Assembly: GCA_022865365.1 (NCBI GenBank)
Contig: JALHSW010000497.1
Coordinates: 1-14,988 of the forward strand
Origin: Acidimicrobiia bacterium
Lineage (GTDB): Bacteria > Actinomycetota > Acidimicrobiia > IMCC26256 > PALSA-555
Direction of reading: 5' to 3'
DNA length: 14,988 bases
A model generated the notes under the pieces. That model saw nothing but the letters and a program-made list of their open reading frames with translations. It was not told the DNA's origin and did not search any database. Of this stretch, positions 7,280 to 14,222 are shown piece by piece. How positions within the stretch are numbered: position 1 is the stretch's first letter; the number at the start of each line of letters is the position of its first letter. The translations under genes were made by a program, and so were the position numbers.

Positions 7280-7310
7280 TTGCTCGGGATCGGCAGACCG
7301 CTGATACGTT
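7280..7310 (+). promoter_or_regulatory. Candidate promoter for a leaderless SRPBCC transcript
   Basis: TACGTT at 7305-7310 fits the actinobacterial TANNNT -10 element and ends exactly seven bases before the GTG at 7318, the spacing expected when transcription begins at the start codon. TTGCTC at 7280-7285 is a possible -35 with a slightly long 19-base spacer. There is no convincing Shine-Dalgarno sequence before 7318, which agrees with a leaderless start. Confidence 0.45.
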
Positions 7311-7317
7311 GCCGGGC

Positions 7318-7791
7318 GTGACCGAGCAGGTGAGCGTGACCCGGGAGATCGGTGCGCCCGCGGAGCGGGTGTGGGCGATGGTCTCTGACGTGACCCGAAT
7401 GGGCGAATGGTCGCCCGAGAACGAGGGCGCGACGTGGCTGGGGGGAGCGACGGGCCCGCAGCCCGGTGCGAAGTTCCGCGGCACGAACCGCATCGGGAAG
7501 CGGAAGTGGAAGACGGTGGCGACGGTGGTCGATGCCGATCCCGGTCGCCGGTTCTCCTTCCGTGTGGCCACGATGGGTCTCAAGGTTGCCGAGTGGAGCT
7601 ACGCGTTCGACCCGACCGCGACCGGGTGTCGGGTCACCGAGACCTGGATCGAGCAACGAGCCAGTCTCTTCAAGCCGCTGGCCCGGCTCGTGACCGGCGT
7701 CGCGGACCGTGCCTCGCACAACCGCGCGGGGATGGAGCAGACCCTCGAGCGCCTCGCAGCCGTTGCGGAGTCCAGTTCCGCTCCGACCTGA
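7318..7791 (+). CDS. SRPBCC-family (START/polyketide cyclase-like) protein
   Basis: 157-residue protein of the SRPBCC helix-grip fold, which forms a deep hydrophobic pocket for lipids, polyketides or other hydrophobic ligands. Visible: the opening strand and helix VSVTREIGAPAERVWAMVSD (5-24), the family-typical RMGEWSPE (27-34), the middle strands KWKTVATVVDADPGRRFSF, and the long C-terminal helix from about 115. The open frame extends back to 7186 inside A2, but the family starts just before VSVTREI, so GTG 7318 is preferred. No Shine-Dalgarno sequence is evident and a -10-like TACGTT sits seven bases upstream, suggesting leaderless translation. It lies 43 bp after A2 and 19 bp before the MOSC gene. 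Ligand binding or transfer is likely; an enzymatic role cannot be read from the sequence. Confidence 0.88.
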   Translation: MTEQVSVTREIGAPAERVWAMVSDVTRMGEWSPENEGATWLGGATGPQPGAKFRGTNRIGKRKWKTVATVVDADPGRRFSFRVATMGLKVAEWSYAFDPTATGCRVTETWIEQRASLFKPLARLVTGVADRASHNRAGMEQTLERLAAVAESSSAPT

Positions 7792-7810
7792 CGAGAACAG
7801 GGGCGTCGCG

Positions 7811-8695
7811 ATGGGTCAGGCGGTCGGTACCGTGGCGACGTTGTCGCGGTTTCCGGTCAAGTCCATGCAGGGTGAGAGGCTCGCGGCAGCTGAGTTGACG
7901 GGAAGCGGTCTCGTCGGCGACCGTGCGTACGCGCTCGTCGAGACCGAGACCGGCAAGGTGATGAGTGGCAAGAACCCGCGTCTCGGGACGCAGCTGTTGG
8001 CGTGTCGGGCCGCGTTCGTCGAGGCGCCGGGATCGGGCGATGCCCTATCTCCGGTACGTATCACGCTGCCCGACGGCACGGCGGTGACCAGCGACGCGCA
8101 CGATGCCGACGCCACCCTCTCGGGCTTCCTCGGACGCGAGGTCACGCTGCAGCTGGCCGCTCCCGAGGGCTTCACGATCGATCAGTACCACCCCGACGTC
8201 GAGGGTCTGGATCCCGAGGGGCATCGCGACACCGTCACCGAGTCGAAGCTGGGGGCGGCGTTGTTCGCCCAAGCCGGGATCCCCTCGCCGGTCCCGGCTG
8301 ATTCGTTCCTCGACGCCTTTCCCGTATCGGTGCTGACGACCTCGACCCTCGAGCAGCTCCAGGCACTTCGTCCCGAGAGTCGTTTCGACGAACGCCGCTT
8401 TCGCATGAACGTCGTCGTGGACACCCCTGAGGGCGGGTTCGTCGAGAATGGGTGGACCGGCCGCTCGCTGCTGATCGGTGACACCGTCCGGCTCACGGTC
8501 TTTCTCTCCGACCCTCGCTGCGTCATGACCACACTCGCCCAAGACGATCTCCCCAAGGAGACCGAGATCCTGCGGACACTCGTCCGACACAACCGGGTCG
8601 ACGTGGCCGGGAGCGCCTTCCCCTGTGCCGGCGTGTACGCCGTCGTCGAAGCCGCCGGGACGATCCGAGCAGGCGACCACGTGTCACTTGTATAG
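7811..8695 (+). CDS. MOSC-domain protein (YcbX-like)
   Basis: 294-residue protein with an N-terminal MOSC beta-barrel segment (LSRFPVKSMQGERL at 11-24, GLVGDRAYAL at 33-42) followed by the MOSC domain. RRFRMNVVVD (195-204) and the conserved cysteine C237 in DPRCVMTTLAQ match the family in which that Cys binds the molybdenum cofactor or sulfur. Relatives are the eukaryotic mARC amidoxime reductases and E. coli YcbX, which reduce N-hydroxylated compounds with a partner reductase. The ATG at 7811 has AGGGG at 7799-7803 with seven bases of spacing; a longer open frame back to 7709 overlaps the SRPBCC gene and lacks family-like sequence. It ends plus-strand unit 2 and converges with the NTF2-like gene across 57 bp. 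A reduction or detoxification role is possible. Confidence 0.92.
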   Translation: MGQAVGTVATLSRFPVKSMQGERLAAAELTGSGLVGDRAYALVETETGKVMSGKNPRLGTQLLACRAAFVEAPGSGDALSPVRITLPDGTAVTSDAHDADATLSGFLGREVTLQLAAPEGFTIDQYHPDVEGLDPEGHRDTVTESKLGAALFAQAGIPSPVPADSFLDAFPVSVLTTSTLEQLQALRPESRFDERRFRMNVVVDTPEGGFVENGWTGRSLLIGDTVRLTVFLSDPRCVMTTLAQDDLPKETEILRTLVRHNRVDVAGSAFPCAGVYAVVEAAGTIRAGDHVSLV

Positions 8696-8696
8696 A

Positions 8697-8715
8697 CGTT
8701 GCTGCACCCGCAACG
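8697..8715. terminator. Small hairpin between convergent genes, possible terminator
   Basis: CGTTGC at 8697-8702 and GCAACG at 8710-8715 form a six-pair stem with a seven-base loop, starting two bases after the MOSC stop codon. The 57-bp gap 8696-8752 separates convergent genes, where a terminator is expected. There is no T-run, so this is only a weak candidate, possibly Rho-assisted. Confidence 0.3.
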
Positions 8716-8752
8716 AGCCGACGGGCCAGCAGTCGTTGGCTGACGCGACTCC

Positions 8753-9184
8753 CTACCCCAAGGCTTGGGTTGCCGCCTCTGGGTTGTGGTACTCGCGCCA
8801 GAACGTGATGTGCCCGGCGTCGTCGACGCGGAAGATGCCGACGTAGCGGTTGAGGTACCGGTTGCCGTTGTGCTTCACCACGGCGTCGCTGGCGTACTCC
8901 GCGACCACGACGCCAGGTTCGACGCCCGGGTAGACCGTCGTGACGTTGATCGAGAACGGCTCGAACATCCCGCCGATCACGCTGCCGACGAGCTCGCGTA
9001 CCGCCGTACGACCCTGCGTGGGCATGGGGAGGAACTCCGGCGCATACGCAAGATCGAACTCGACGTCGTCGGCAAGCAACTCGGCCATGGCGTCGAACTC
9101 GCGCGTCGAGAGTCGTTCGAAGAGCGAGCGCACCACCGCTTCACTCTGTGCGCGCCGTGCTGGGTCAGCTTCGTGCGATGTCAC
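8753..9184 (-). CDS. SnoaL/NTF2-like protein
   Basis: 143-residue protein of the SnoaL/ketosteroid-isomerase-like (NTF2) fold, a small cone-shaped barrel used for isomerases, cyclases and hydrolases or simply ligand binding. Visible: helix AVVRSLFERLSTREFDAMAE (16-35), then LLADDVEFDLAYA, GRTAVRELV and the C-terminal strands GVVVAEYAS, NRYLNRYVGIFRVDDAGHITFWREYHNP, a common ending of SnoaL-like proteins. The GTG at 9184 is chosen because GGAGG lies at 9191-9195 with six bases of spacing and the fold begins soon after. Upstream sequence in this frame is a shadow of the LLM gene. It overlaps the last 20 bases of the LLM gene, so it is the third gene of the minus-strand set. Which reaction it performs, if any, is not visible. 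Confidence 0.88.
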   Translation of the reverse strand: MTSHEADPARRAQSEAVVRSLFERLSTREFDAMAELLADDVEFDLAYAPEFLPMPTQGRTAVRELVGSVIGGMFEPFSINVTTVYPGVEPGVVVAEYASDAVVKHNGNRYLNRYVGIFRVDDAGHITFWREYHNPEAATQALG

Positions 9185-10115
9185 CGAGCACCTCCAAGGC
9201 TTCGTCGAGGTTCCGTTCCGATTCCGGGCCGCAGCCGTAGGGAGACAGCACCACCTCGTCGGCCCCCGCCTCGAAGTACTCGCGCACCCGCGCCGCGATC
9301 GCGTCGCGGTCACCGTACGGGACGACGGCGTCGGTGCAGGCGTCGGTCCACCCGTCGGTCGAGATGGTTGCGGCGTCGGTGCCCAGCACGCGTCCCAGCA
9401 CATCGGCGTATGCGGGCATATGGACGTAGATGCCGAGGTCTCGCTTCGCCGCTTCCCGGGCGGCGGCGGGATCATCGGTCACGTAGCAGGGGATCTCCGC
9501 GATCACCGGAGGCGCGCCGCGCTCGGCGCGGCCCGCACCGTCGCGGACGTTGGGGACGACGACGTCGGCGATCCAGGCCGGCGGTGCGAGCCAGGGGAGT
9601 GCCCCGTCCGCGTGAGCTCCCGCGACGCGCGCGAGCTGCGGGTGGAGCACGCCGAGCATCACCGGTGGGGGCGCAGGCATCTCGACGTCGAGGAACGCCG
9701 TGACCCGGAAGCGGTCACCGCGAAACGCGACCTTCCCTTCGTGCAGGAGCGCCTGCACGATCTGGAGCCATTCGCGGACGTGCCCCACGGGTCGGTCGTA
9801 GTCGATGCCGTACATGCCCATCACGGGGGGATGCGATGGACCGACACCGAAGCGGAAGCGACCGTCGCACGCGGCATTCGCCGTCGCCGCCTGCTGCGCC
9901 GCGACGACCGGGTGGCGCGGCCAGGTGGGGACGACGGCAGTGCCGAGGAGCAATCGCTCGGTGTGTGAGCCGGCGAGCGCGAGGGCCATGACCGGGTCGA
10001 ATCCAAAGGCCGACCCGAGGAACATCGCGTGGAACCCAAGTTCTTCCGCTCGGGCCGCGAGGTCGGCGACGGCCGCGACGGACCGCGTCTCGGGGAAGAG
10101 GACCGACAGCTTCAC
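9165..10115 (-). CDS. LLM-class F420-dependent (luciferase-like) oxidoreductase
   Basis: 316-residue enzyme of the bacterial luciferase-like monooxygenase superfamily, in the actinobacterial branch that uses coenzyme F420. The N-terminus VKLSVLFPET (first residue GTG), the segment AEELGFHAMFLG (24-35), TERLLLGTAVVPTWPRHPVV (52-71) and GRFRFGVGPSHPPVM (85-99) are hallmark segments. The end DEVVLSPYG (286-294) is the usual final barrel strand. It would transfer hydride to or from a carbonyl, alcohol or unsaturated bond. The start GTG at 10113-10115 overlaps the TGA of the upstream esterase as GTGA, a classical coupled start; open frame upstream of it is an out-of-frame shadow of the esterase. 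The 3' end overlaps the NTF2-like gene by 20 bases. Assignment of F420 rather than FMN is from the family pattern. Confidence 0.92.
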   Translation of the reverse strand: MKLSVLFPETRSVAAVADLAARAEELGFHAMFLGSAFGFDPVMALALAGSHTERLLLGTAVVPTWPRHPVVAAQQAATANAACDGRFRFGVGPSHPPVMGMYGIDYDRPVGHVREWLQIVQALLHEGKVAFRGDRFRVTAFLDVEMPAPPPVMLGVLHPQLARVAGAHADGALPWLAPPAWIADVVVPNVRDGAGRAERGAPPVIAEIPCYVTDDPAAAREAAKRDLGIYVHMPAYADVLGRVLGTDAATISTDGWTDACTDAVVPYGDRDAIAARVREYFEAGADEVVLSPYGCGPESERNLDEALEVLGDIARS

Positions 10116-11248
10116 AGGGCGTCGTAGAGCGCGTCGAGGATCGGGAACCAGCGCCGGTCGTCTCGCCGCTCGCGCCACTCCATGCGGTTCATCGCGTACC
10201 CGAACGCCACACCGGCGTCGGGGTCGAGAAACCCGAGCGAGCCACCCGAGCCGTTGTGCCCGAACGAGCGGGCGCCGGGTCCGAACGAGAACTCGCCCTC
10301 GGGCATGGTGATCTCGAAGCCGAGGCCGAAGCGCGTCGGCAGCCCCATCACCAGGTCCGGACCATCCACGTGCGTTCGCCCTGCCTCGGTGACGAGATCG
10401 CCCGACATCACTTCGCCACGACCGAGCGCGCCATAGACGCGGGCGAGGGCACGAGCATTCGCGTGCGCGTTGGCCGCCGGGATCTCTGCAGCACGAAAGG
10501 CGCGGGTGTTGGTGTGGTCGATGAGGTTGCAGTCGGGCGGGTTCGCGAACGACTTCGGGCCGAGGTCGTCCGGCCCCCAGTGCGAGAAGAACGTCGGCGC
10601 GTCGGGGTCGAGCTCGATCGACATGTCGGCCGTGCGCGCGTCTTCGGATGCGGGGAGCCCGAGAAAGCAGTCGATACCGAGCGGCGTGATGATGTCGTCC
10701 GCGAGCACACGACCGATCGTGCGACCGTCGACCCGACGCACGACTTCGCCGACGAGATGTCCGAACGTCACCCCGTGGTACCCGTGGCCGGTGCCGGGCT
10801 CCCACCACGGCTCCTGGTCGGCGAGTGCTTCCACCATCGCGTCCCAGTCGGAGAGCGAGCCGAACGGCATCGGTCGCGAGATGGCCGAGAGTCCGGCCTC
10901 GTGGGTGAGCAGGTACCGGACCGGGAGCGCCTCCTTGCCCGCGGCCGCGAACTCGGGCCAGTAGCGGGCGACCGGGTCGTCGAGATCGACCCGACCGGCG
11001 TCGACCAGCCGGAGCAGCACCATCGCGGCCAGCCCCTTGGTGCAGGAAAAGACGCACGCGATGGTGTCTCGTTCCCACGGCCGCGTCCGGGCGGCGTCGG
11101 CCCATCCGCCCCACAGGTCGACGACGAGTCGCCCGTCGACCTCGACCGCGAGCGATGCCCCCACCTCGAGCCCGTCCGCGAACCCGGCGGAGAAGGCCTC
11201 CCGGACTGCCGCGAACCGGGGGTCGCAGTCGCCATCCACGCCGGTCAT
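10112..11248 (-). CDS. Beta-lactamase-fold serine hydrolase (EstB/family VIII esterase-like)
   Basis: 378-residue serine hydrolase of the class C beta-lactamase/DD-peptidase fold, of the kind usually found as esterases in catabolic actinobacteria. The catalytic S68-x-x-K71 lies in VFSCTKGLAAM, the tyrosine is Y157 in GYHGVTFGHLVGE, and the third motif is GHNGSGGS at 330-337, the usual HxG form. No signal peptide is seen, so it should act in the cytoplasm. The open frame reaches 11359, but the family begins near DCDPRFAAVREAF, so ATG 11248 is preferred. A second ATG at 11305 would collide with the divergent A3 start, the two sharing the palindrome CATG. No Shine-Dalgarno sequence is obvious before 11248; a small palindrome lies immediately upstream. 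First gene of the minus-strand unit, coupled to the LLM gene by a GTGA overlap. An ester-cleaving role on a pathway intermediate is inferred. Confidence 0.92.
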   Translation of the reverse strand: MTGVDGDCDPRFAAVREAFSAGFADGLEVGASLAVEVDGRLVVDLWGGWADAARTRPWERDTIACVFSCTKGLAAMVLLRLVDAGRVDLDDPVARYWPEFAAAGKEALPVRYLLTHEAGLSAISRPMPFGSLSDWDAMVEALADQEPWWEPGTGHGYHGVTFGHLVGEVVRRVDGRTIGRVLADDIITPLGIDCFLGLPASEDARTADMSIELDPDAPTFFSHWGPDDLGPKSFANPPDCNLIDHTNTRAFRAAEIPAANAHANARALARVYGALGRGEVMSGDLVTEAGRTHVDGPDLVMGLPTRFGLGFEITMPEGEFSFGPGARSFGHNGSGGSLGFLDPDAGVAFGYAMNRMEWRERRDDRRWFPILDALYDAL

Positions 11249-11249
11249 C

Positions 11250-11263
11250 GCCAGCAATCTGGC
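11250..11263. promoter_or_regulatory. Palindrome GCCAG-N4-CTGGC abutting the esterase start
   Basis: Perfect five-base arms around CAAT, one base upstream of the esterase ATG. In the esterase mRNA it would form a small hairpin where a ribosome binding site is expected, or it may be a protein-binding site. A repeat this short can be chance. Confidence 0.3.
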
Positions 11264-11265
11264 AG

Positions 11266-11284
11266 TTGCGGTCGCTGCCCGCAA
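11266..11284. promoter_or_regulatory. Inverted repeat TTGCGG-N7-CCGCAA in the divergent esterase/A3 region
   Basis: Perfect six-base arms at 11266-11271 and 11279-11284 in the 55-bp gap between the divergent esterase and A3 starts. Size and place suit a dimeric repressor (TetR/GntR-like) controlling both units. The outer TTGCG/CGCAA also occurs within the arms of the 47-bp palindrome at 6054-6100, though with very different spacing. Confidence 0.4.
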
Positions 11285-11303
11285 GGTGGTCGGATGGACC
11301 CCC

Positions 11304-12500
11304 ATGTCAAGGTACGGGAGCACCTCGTCCGGCGATCTCTTCTCGGAAGTCGCGAGCATCGACTACCCGATCCTCGACGCCGATGCGCACGTCAACGAGC
11401 CGCCGGACACCTGGCAGGACCGGGTCCCCGCGAAGTGGCGCGAGCGGGCGCCCAAGGTCGTGAAGAGCGACCGCGGCGACATGTGGAGCTTCGATGACGG
11501 CAAGACCATGCGGGCGGTCGGCCTCACCGCGACCGCCGGGCTCTCGTACCCGCAGTTCGCGCCGTCCGGCTTCGCCTACGAGTCGATCCGCCCCGGTTCC
11601 TTCGACACCAAGGCGCGCCTGGCCGACATGGACGCCGACGGGATCTGGCTCCAGGTGCTGTACCCCAGCGTCACGCTCGCCGGGGCCAAGGTCTACGGCT
11701 CCGAACCCGAGCTGCAGCGCGCGTGCGTGCGGGCGTACAACGACTGGATCTCGGAGTTCTGCGAAGGTTCCGACGGTCGGCTCGTTCCCCAGGCGATCCT
11801 CTCGACGACCGGCGTCGACGACGCGATCAGCGAGACGGAGCGCGCGCTCGCGCTCGGGCATCGGGGGGTGGTCATCTCGTCGTTCCCGAACGGCACCCTC
11901 GACGCAGCCCCTGAGGACGACCGGTTCTGGTCGTTCGCGCAGGAGGCGGACATCCCGGTTGCCGTGCACATCGGCAGCTTCCTCAAGGGCACCGCCGCGA
12001 ACTCCCCCCCGCTCGACACGCTCGCCTTCATGGGTGTCGCCGGCGCGAGCAAGGCCGGGGCCTACACGATCCCGGTCGTCTGCGACCTGATCTTCTCGGG
12101 CATCTTCGAGCGCTTCCCTCGGCTCAAGCTGCTCCTCGTCGAGGCGAACATCGGATGGATCCCGACGGTCCTCGAGCAGGTCGACGACATGTACCTGCGG
12201 TACCGGTGGTTCACCAACGGGGTCGAGCACATGCCGACGATGCCGAGTCGCACCTTTCATCGCAACTTCTACGCGACGTTCATGGTGGACACCGTCGGCA
12301 TCGAGCTGCGCCATCGCATGAACGTCGATCACCTCATGTGGTCGACCGACTACCCGCATACCGGGACGGACTGGCCGAACAACCGAGTGTCTATCGAGCG
12401 GAACTTCCGGGGCGTGGAGCGCGGCACCGTGAAGAAGATGCTCCACGACAACTGCCGCGCCCTCTACAAGCTCGATCATGTCCCCGAGACCCTCGATTGA
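11304..12500 (+). CDS. Amidohydrolase_2 family metal-dependent hydrolase/decarboxylase (A3)
   Basis: 398-residue TIM-barrel metalloenzyme, third paralogue in the window. Visible residues: DADAH at 25-29, AYNDW at 145-149, H222 in AVHIGSF, VEANIGWIP at 279-287, and D349 in WSTDYPH. Its layout resembles A2 more than A1. The frame is open back to 11037, antisense to the esterase, but that stretch is Ser/Arg/Pro-rich shadow sequence; ATG 11304 leaves a 24-residue lead before DADAH. No strong Shine-Dalgarno sequence decides the exact start. It heads a tightly packed plus-strand unit: SDR2 begins at a TTG overlapping this gene's TGA. It is divergent from the esterase with 55 bp between, containing two small inverted repeats. 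Substrate is unknown; its neighbours suggest a CoA-linked or alicyclic intermediate. Confidence 0.92.
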   Translation: MSRYGSTSSGDLFSEVASIDYPILDADAHVNEPPDTWQDRVPAKWRERAPKVVKSDRGDMWSFDDGKTMRAVGLTATAGLSYPQFAPSGFAYESIRPGSFDTKARLADMDADGIWLQVLYPSVTLAGAKVYGSEPELQRACVRAYNDWISEFCEGSDGRLVPQAILSTTGVDDAISETERALALGHRGVVISSFPNGTLDAAPEDDRFWSFAQEADIPVAVHIGSFLKGTAANSPPLDTLAFMGVAGASKAGAYTIPVVCDLIFSGIFERFPRLKLLLVEANIGWIPTVLEQVDDMYLRYRWFTNGVEHMPTMPSRTFHRNFYATFMVDTVGIELRHRMNVDHLMWSTDYPHTGTDWPNNRVSIERNFRGVERGTVKKMLHDNCRALYKLDHVPETLD

Positions 12501-13279
12501 GCAACGGTCGGGTCGAAGGAAAGGTCGCGCTCGTCACCGGCGCCGCCCGGGGCCAAGGGGCTGCCGAAGCGCGCCTGCTGGTCGCCGAGGGCGCGAAGGT
12601 CGTGCTCGGCGACGTGCTCGATGACGAAGGCGGTACCGTCGCAGCCGAGCTCGGTGACGCGGCGATCTACCGGCACCTCGACGTCACGAGCGAAGCCGAC
12701 TGGACCTCGGCAGTGGAGACGGCGGTCGGTCGGTTCGGCGGGCTCCATATCCTGGTGAGCAACGCCGGGATCTCCCCGAGGCCGCGCTCGATCGTCGACA
12801 CGCGTCCCGACCAATACCGCAAGGTGATCGAGATCAACCAGGTGGGCATGTTCCTGGGGATCCACTTCGCCGCACCCGCGATCGCGGAATCCGGCGGCGG
12901 CTCGATCGTGATCATCTCCTCGGTCAACGGCTTCGTCGGGGCGGGCGGAATCGCCGGCTACGTCTCGAGCAAGTTCGCGATCCGGGGCCTCGCGAAGGTC
13001 GCGGCGCTCGAGCTCGGCCGTCAGGGGATCCGGGTGAACTCGGTGCACCCCGGCCCGATCGACACGCCGATGGTCCAGCCCGAGTCGTGGGGTGGCTACG
13101 ACATGCGTCCCGCGCTCGCCGCGACCAGCCCGCTCGGGCGGATCGGGACACCCGATGAGGTCGCGGAGCTGGTGTGCTGGCTGGCCTCCGATGCCAGCGC
13201 GTACTGCACCGGCTCGGAGTTCGTCATCGACGGTGGCTTCCTCGCCGGGCCGTTCAACGCCCTGGGAACCGACGCCTGA
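12497..13279 (+). CDS. SDR-family oxidoreductase, 3-alpha/20-beta-hydroxysteroid dehydrogenase-like (SDR2)
   Basis: 260-residue classical SDR. Nucleotide loop TGAARGQG at 14-21; Asp39 at the end of the second strand favours NAD(H) over NADP(H); SNAG at 88-91 (Ser for the usual first Asn); catalytic S142, Y155 and K159; and VNSVHPGPIDTPM at 180-192, the standard motif after the active site. As I recall, it resembles Mycobacterium Rv2002 (FabG3), a 20-beta-hydroxysteroid dehydrogenase, in segments such as GGLHILV, HPG and DGG. A sequence search is needed to confirm this. The only start that includes the whole fold is TTG 12497, which overlaps the A3 stop as TTGA and has no clear Shine-Dalgarno sequence, so coupled translation is likely. 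Open frame upstream of it is an A3 shadow. SDR3 follows after seven bases. Confidence 0.93.
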   Translation: MSNGRVEGKVALVTGAARGQGAAEARLLVAEGAKVVLGDVLDDEGGTVAAELGDAAIYRHLDVTSEADWTSAVETAVGRFGGLHILVSNAGISPRPRSIVDTRPDQYRKVIEINQVGMFLGIHFAAPAIAESGGGSIVIISSVNGFVGAGGIAGYVSSKFAIRGLAKVAALELGRQGIRVNSVHPGPIDTPMVQPESWGGYDMRPALAATSPLGRIGTPDEVAELVCWLASDASAYCTGSEFVIDGGFLAGPFNALGTDA

Positions 13280-13286
13280 TGGCGGC

Positions 13287-14222
13287 ATGGTGACGGGTTC
13301 CGAGCTGCGGTGGGACGACCGGGTCGTCGTGATCACCGGCGCCGGGCGCAACCTGGGTCGGGCGTATGCGATCTTGCTGGCGTCGCGCGGAGCGAAGGTC
13401 GTGGTGAACGACCTCGGAGTCGCGATCAGCGACACCGACGGCTCGGGTACCGCTCCTGTCGAGAACCCGGCCCATGCGGTGGTCGCCGAGATCGTTGCGG
13501 CCGGAGGCGAAGCGGTCGCCAACACCGACAGCGTCGCCACCGAGGCGGGCGGCGCGGCAATCATCGCGGCCGCGCTCGGTGCGTTCGGCCGGGTCGATGC
13601 ACTCATCAACAACGCCGGCGTCGTCCGCCAGGCCCCGTTCGAGGACTACACCGACGAGCTGCTGTGGCCGGTGCTCGAGAGCCAGATCGGCGGCCACTTC
13701 CACGTGACCCGACCCGCGTGGCGGGTCATGTCGGCCCAGGGCTACGGACGCGTCCTCAACCTCTCGTCGGGCGCGGGGCTCTGGGGCGTGCCGACGATGA
13801 CGGGTTACTCGGCGGCCAAGATGGCGATCGTCGGGCTCACGCGTGCTCTCGCGCAGGAAGGCGCAGCGCACGGCATCACCGTGAACGTGATCGCGCCCTG
13901 CGCCAAGACACGCCCGGGTGGCTTCGGCCCGATCCCGGAGTCGCCCGAGCTGTTCGCGTGGCTCTCGCTCGACGTGGTCGCTCCCGTTGCAACCTGGCTC
14001 GTCCATGAGGAGTGCACCGTGTCGGGGGAGTGCTTCACCGTGGGCGGCGGCTACGTCGGCCGCGTCAGCATCGCCGTCAACGAGGGCCGGCGCTGGGATC
14101 GTCCGCTCACCCCCGAAGCCGTTCGCGACGGCTGGGGCACGGTGATGGCCGACGGCCCGTGGGTGGGTCTGACGGCGGGAAGCGGCGACCTCGACCGCGT
14201 CCTCGACGGCTTCCGCCCGTGA
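13287..14222 (+). CDS. SDR-family oxidoreductase, MFE-2-like (SDR3)
   Basis: 311-residue SDR with the GAKVVVNDLG segment (35-44) also found in SDR1 and typical of MFE-2-type 3-hydroxyacyl-CoA dehydrogenases. NNAG lies at 108-111; catalytic S161, Y174 and K178 have standard spacing. The nucleotide loop reads TGAGRNLG at 17-24, with Asn22 where glycine is usual. There is a C-terminal extension of about 50 residues beyond the classical core. The start is ATG 13287, seven bases after the SDR2 stop; GTG 13290 is an alternative. The open frame back to 13092 is an SDR2 shadow. Its TGA overlaps the GTG of the transporter as GTGA. Likely acts on a hydroxyacyl-CoA or hydroxysteroid; the substrate is not readable. 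Confidence 0.93.
   Translation: MVTGSELRWDDRVVVITGAGRNLGRAYAILLASRGAKVVVNDLGVAISDTDGSGTAPVENPAHAVVAEIVAAGGEAVANTDSVATEAGGAAIIAAALGAFGRVDALINNAGVVRQAPFEDYTDELLWPVLESQIGGHFHVTRPAWRVMSAQGYGRVLNLSSGAGLWGVPTMTGYSAAKMAIVGLTRALAQEGAAHGITVNVIAPCAKTRPGGFGPIPESPELFAWLSLDVVAPVATWLVHEECTVSGECFTVGGGYVGRVSIAVNEGRRWDRPLTPEAVRDGWGTVMADGPWVGLTAGSGDLDRVLDGFRP

Noticed and set aside
6048..7583. 511-codon open frame on the minus strand, antisense to A2 and part of the SRPBCC gene
   Set aside because: No recognisable motif, and it crosses the palindrome and two well-supported plus-strand genes; a codon-bias shadow.
8739..8746. GCTGACGC, identical to part of the right arm of the 47-bp palindrome
   Set aside because: An 8-base match in 15 kb on two strands is expected by chance about every second window, and it has no paired arm.
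10116..11114. Open frame that would extend the LLM enzyme by 333 residues, suggesting a fusion
   Set aside because: The extra part is the esterase gene read out of frame. The LLM fold starts exactly at the GTG overlapping the esterase stop.
11307..12479. 390-codon minus-strand open frame antisense to A3
   Set aside because: Arg/Glu/Val-rich shadow sequence with no domain; A3 on the other strand has all family residues.
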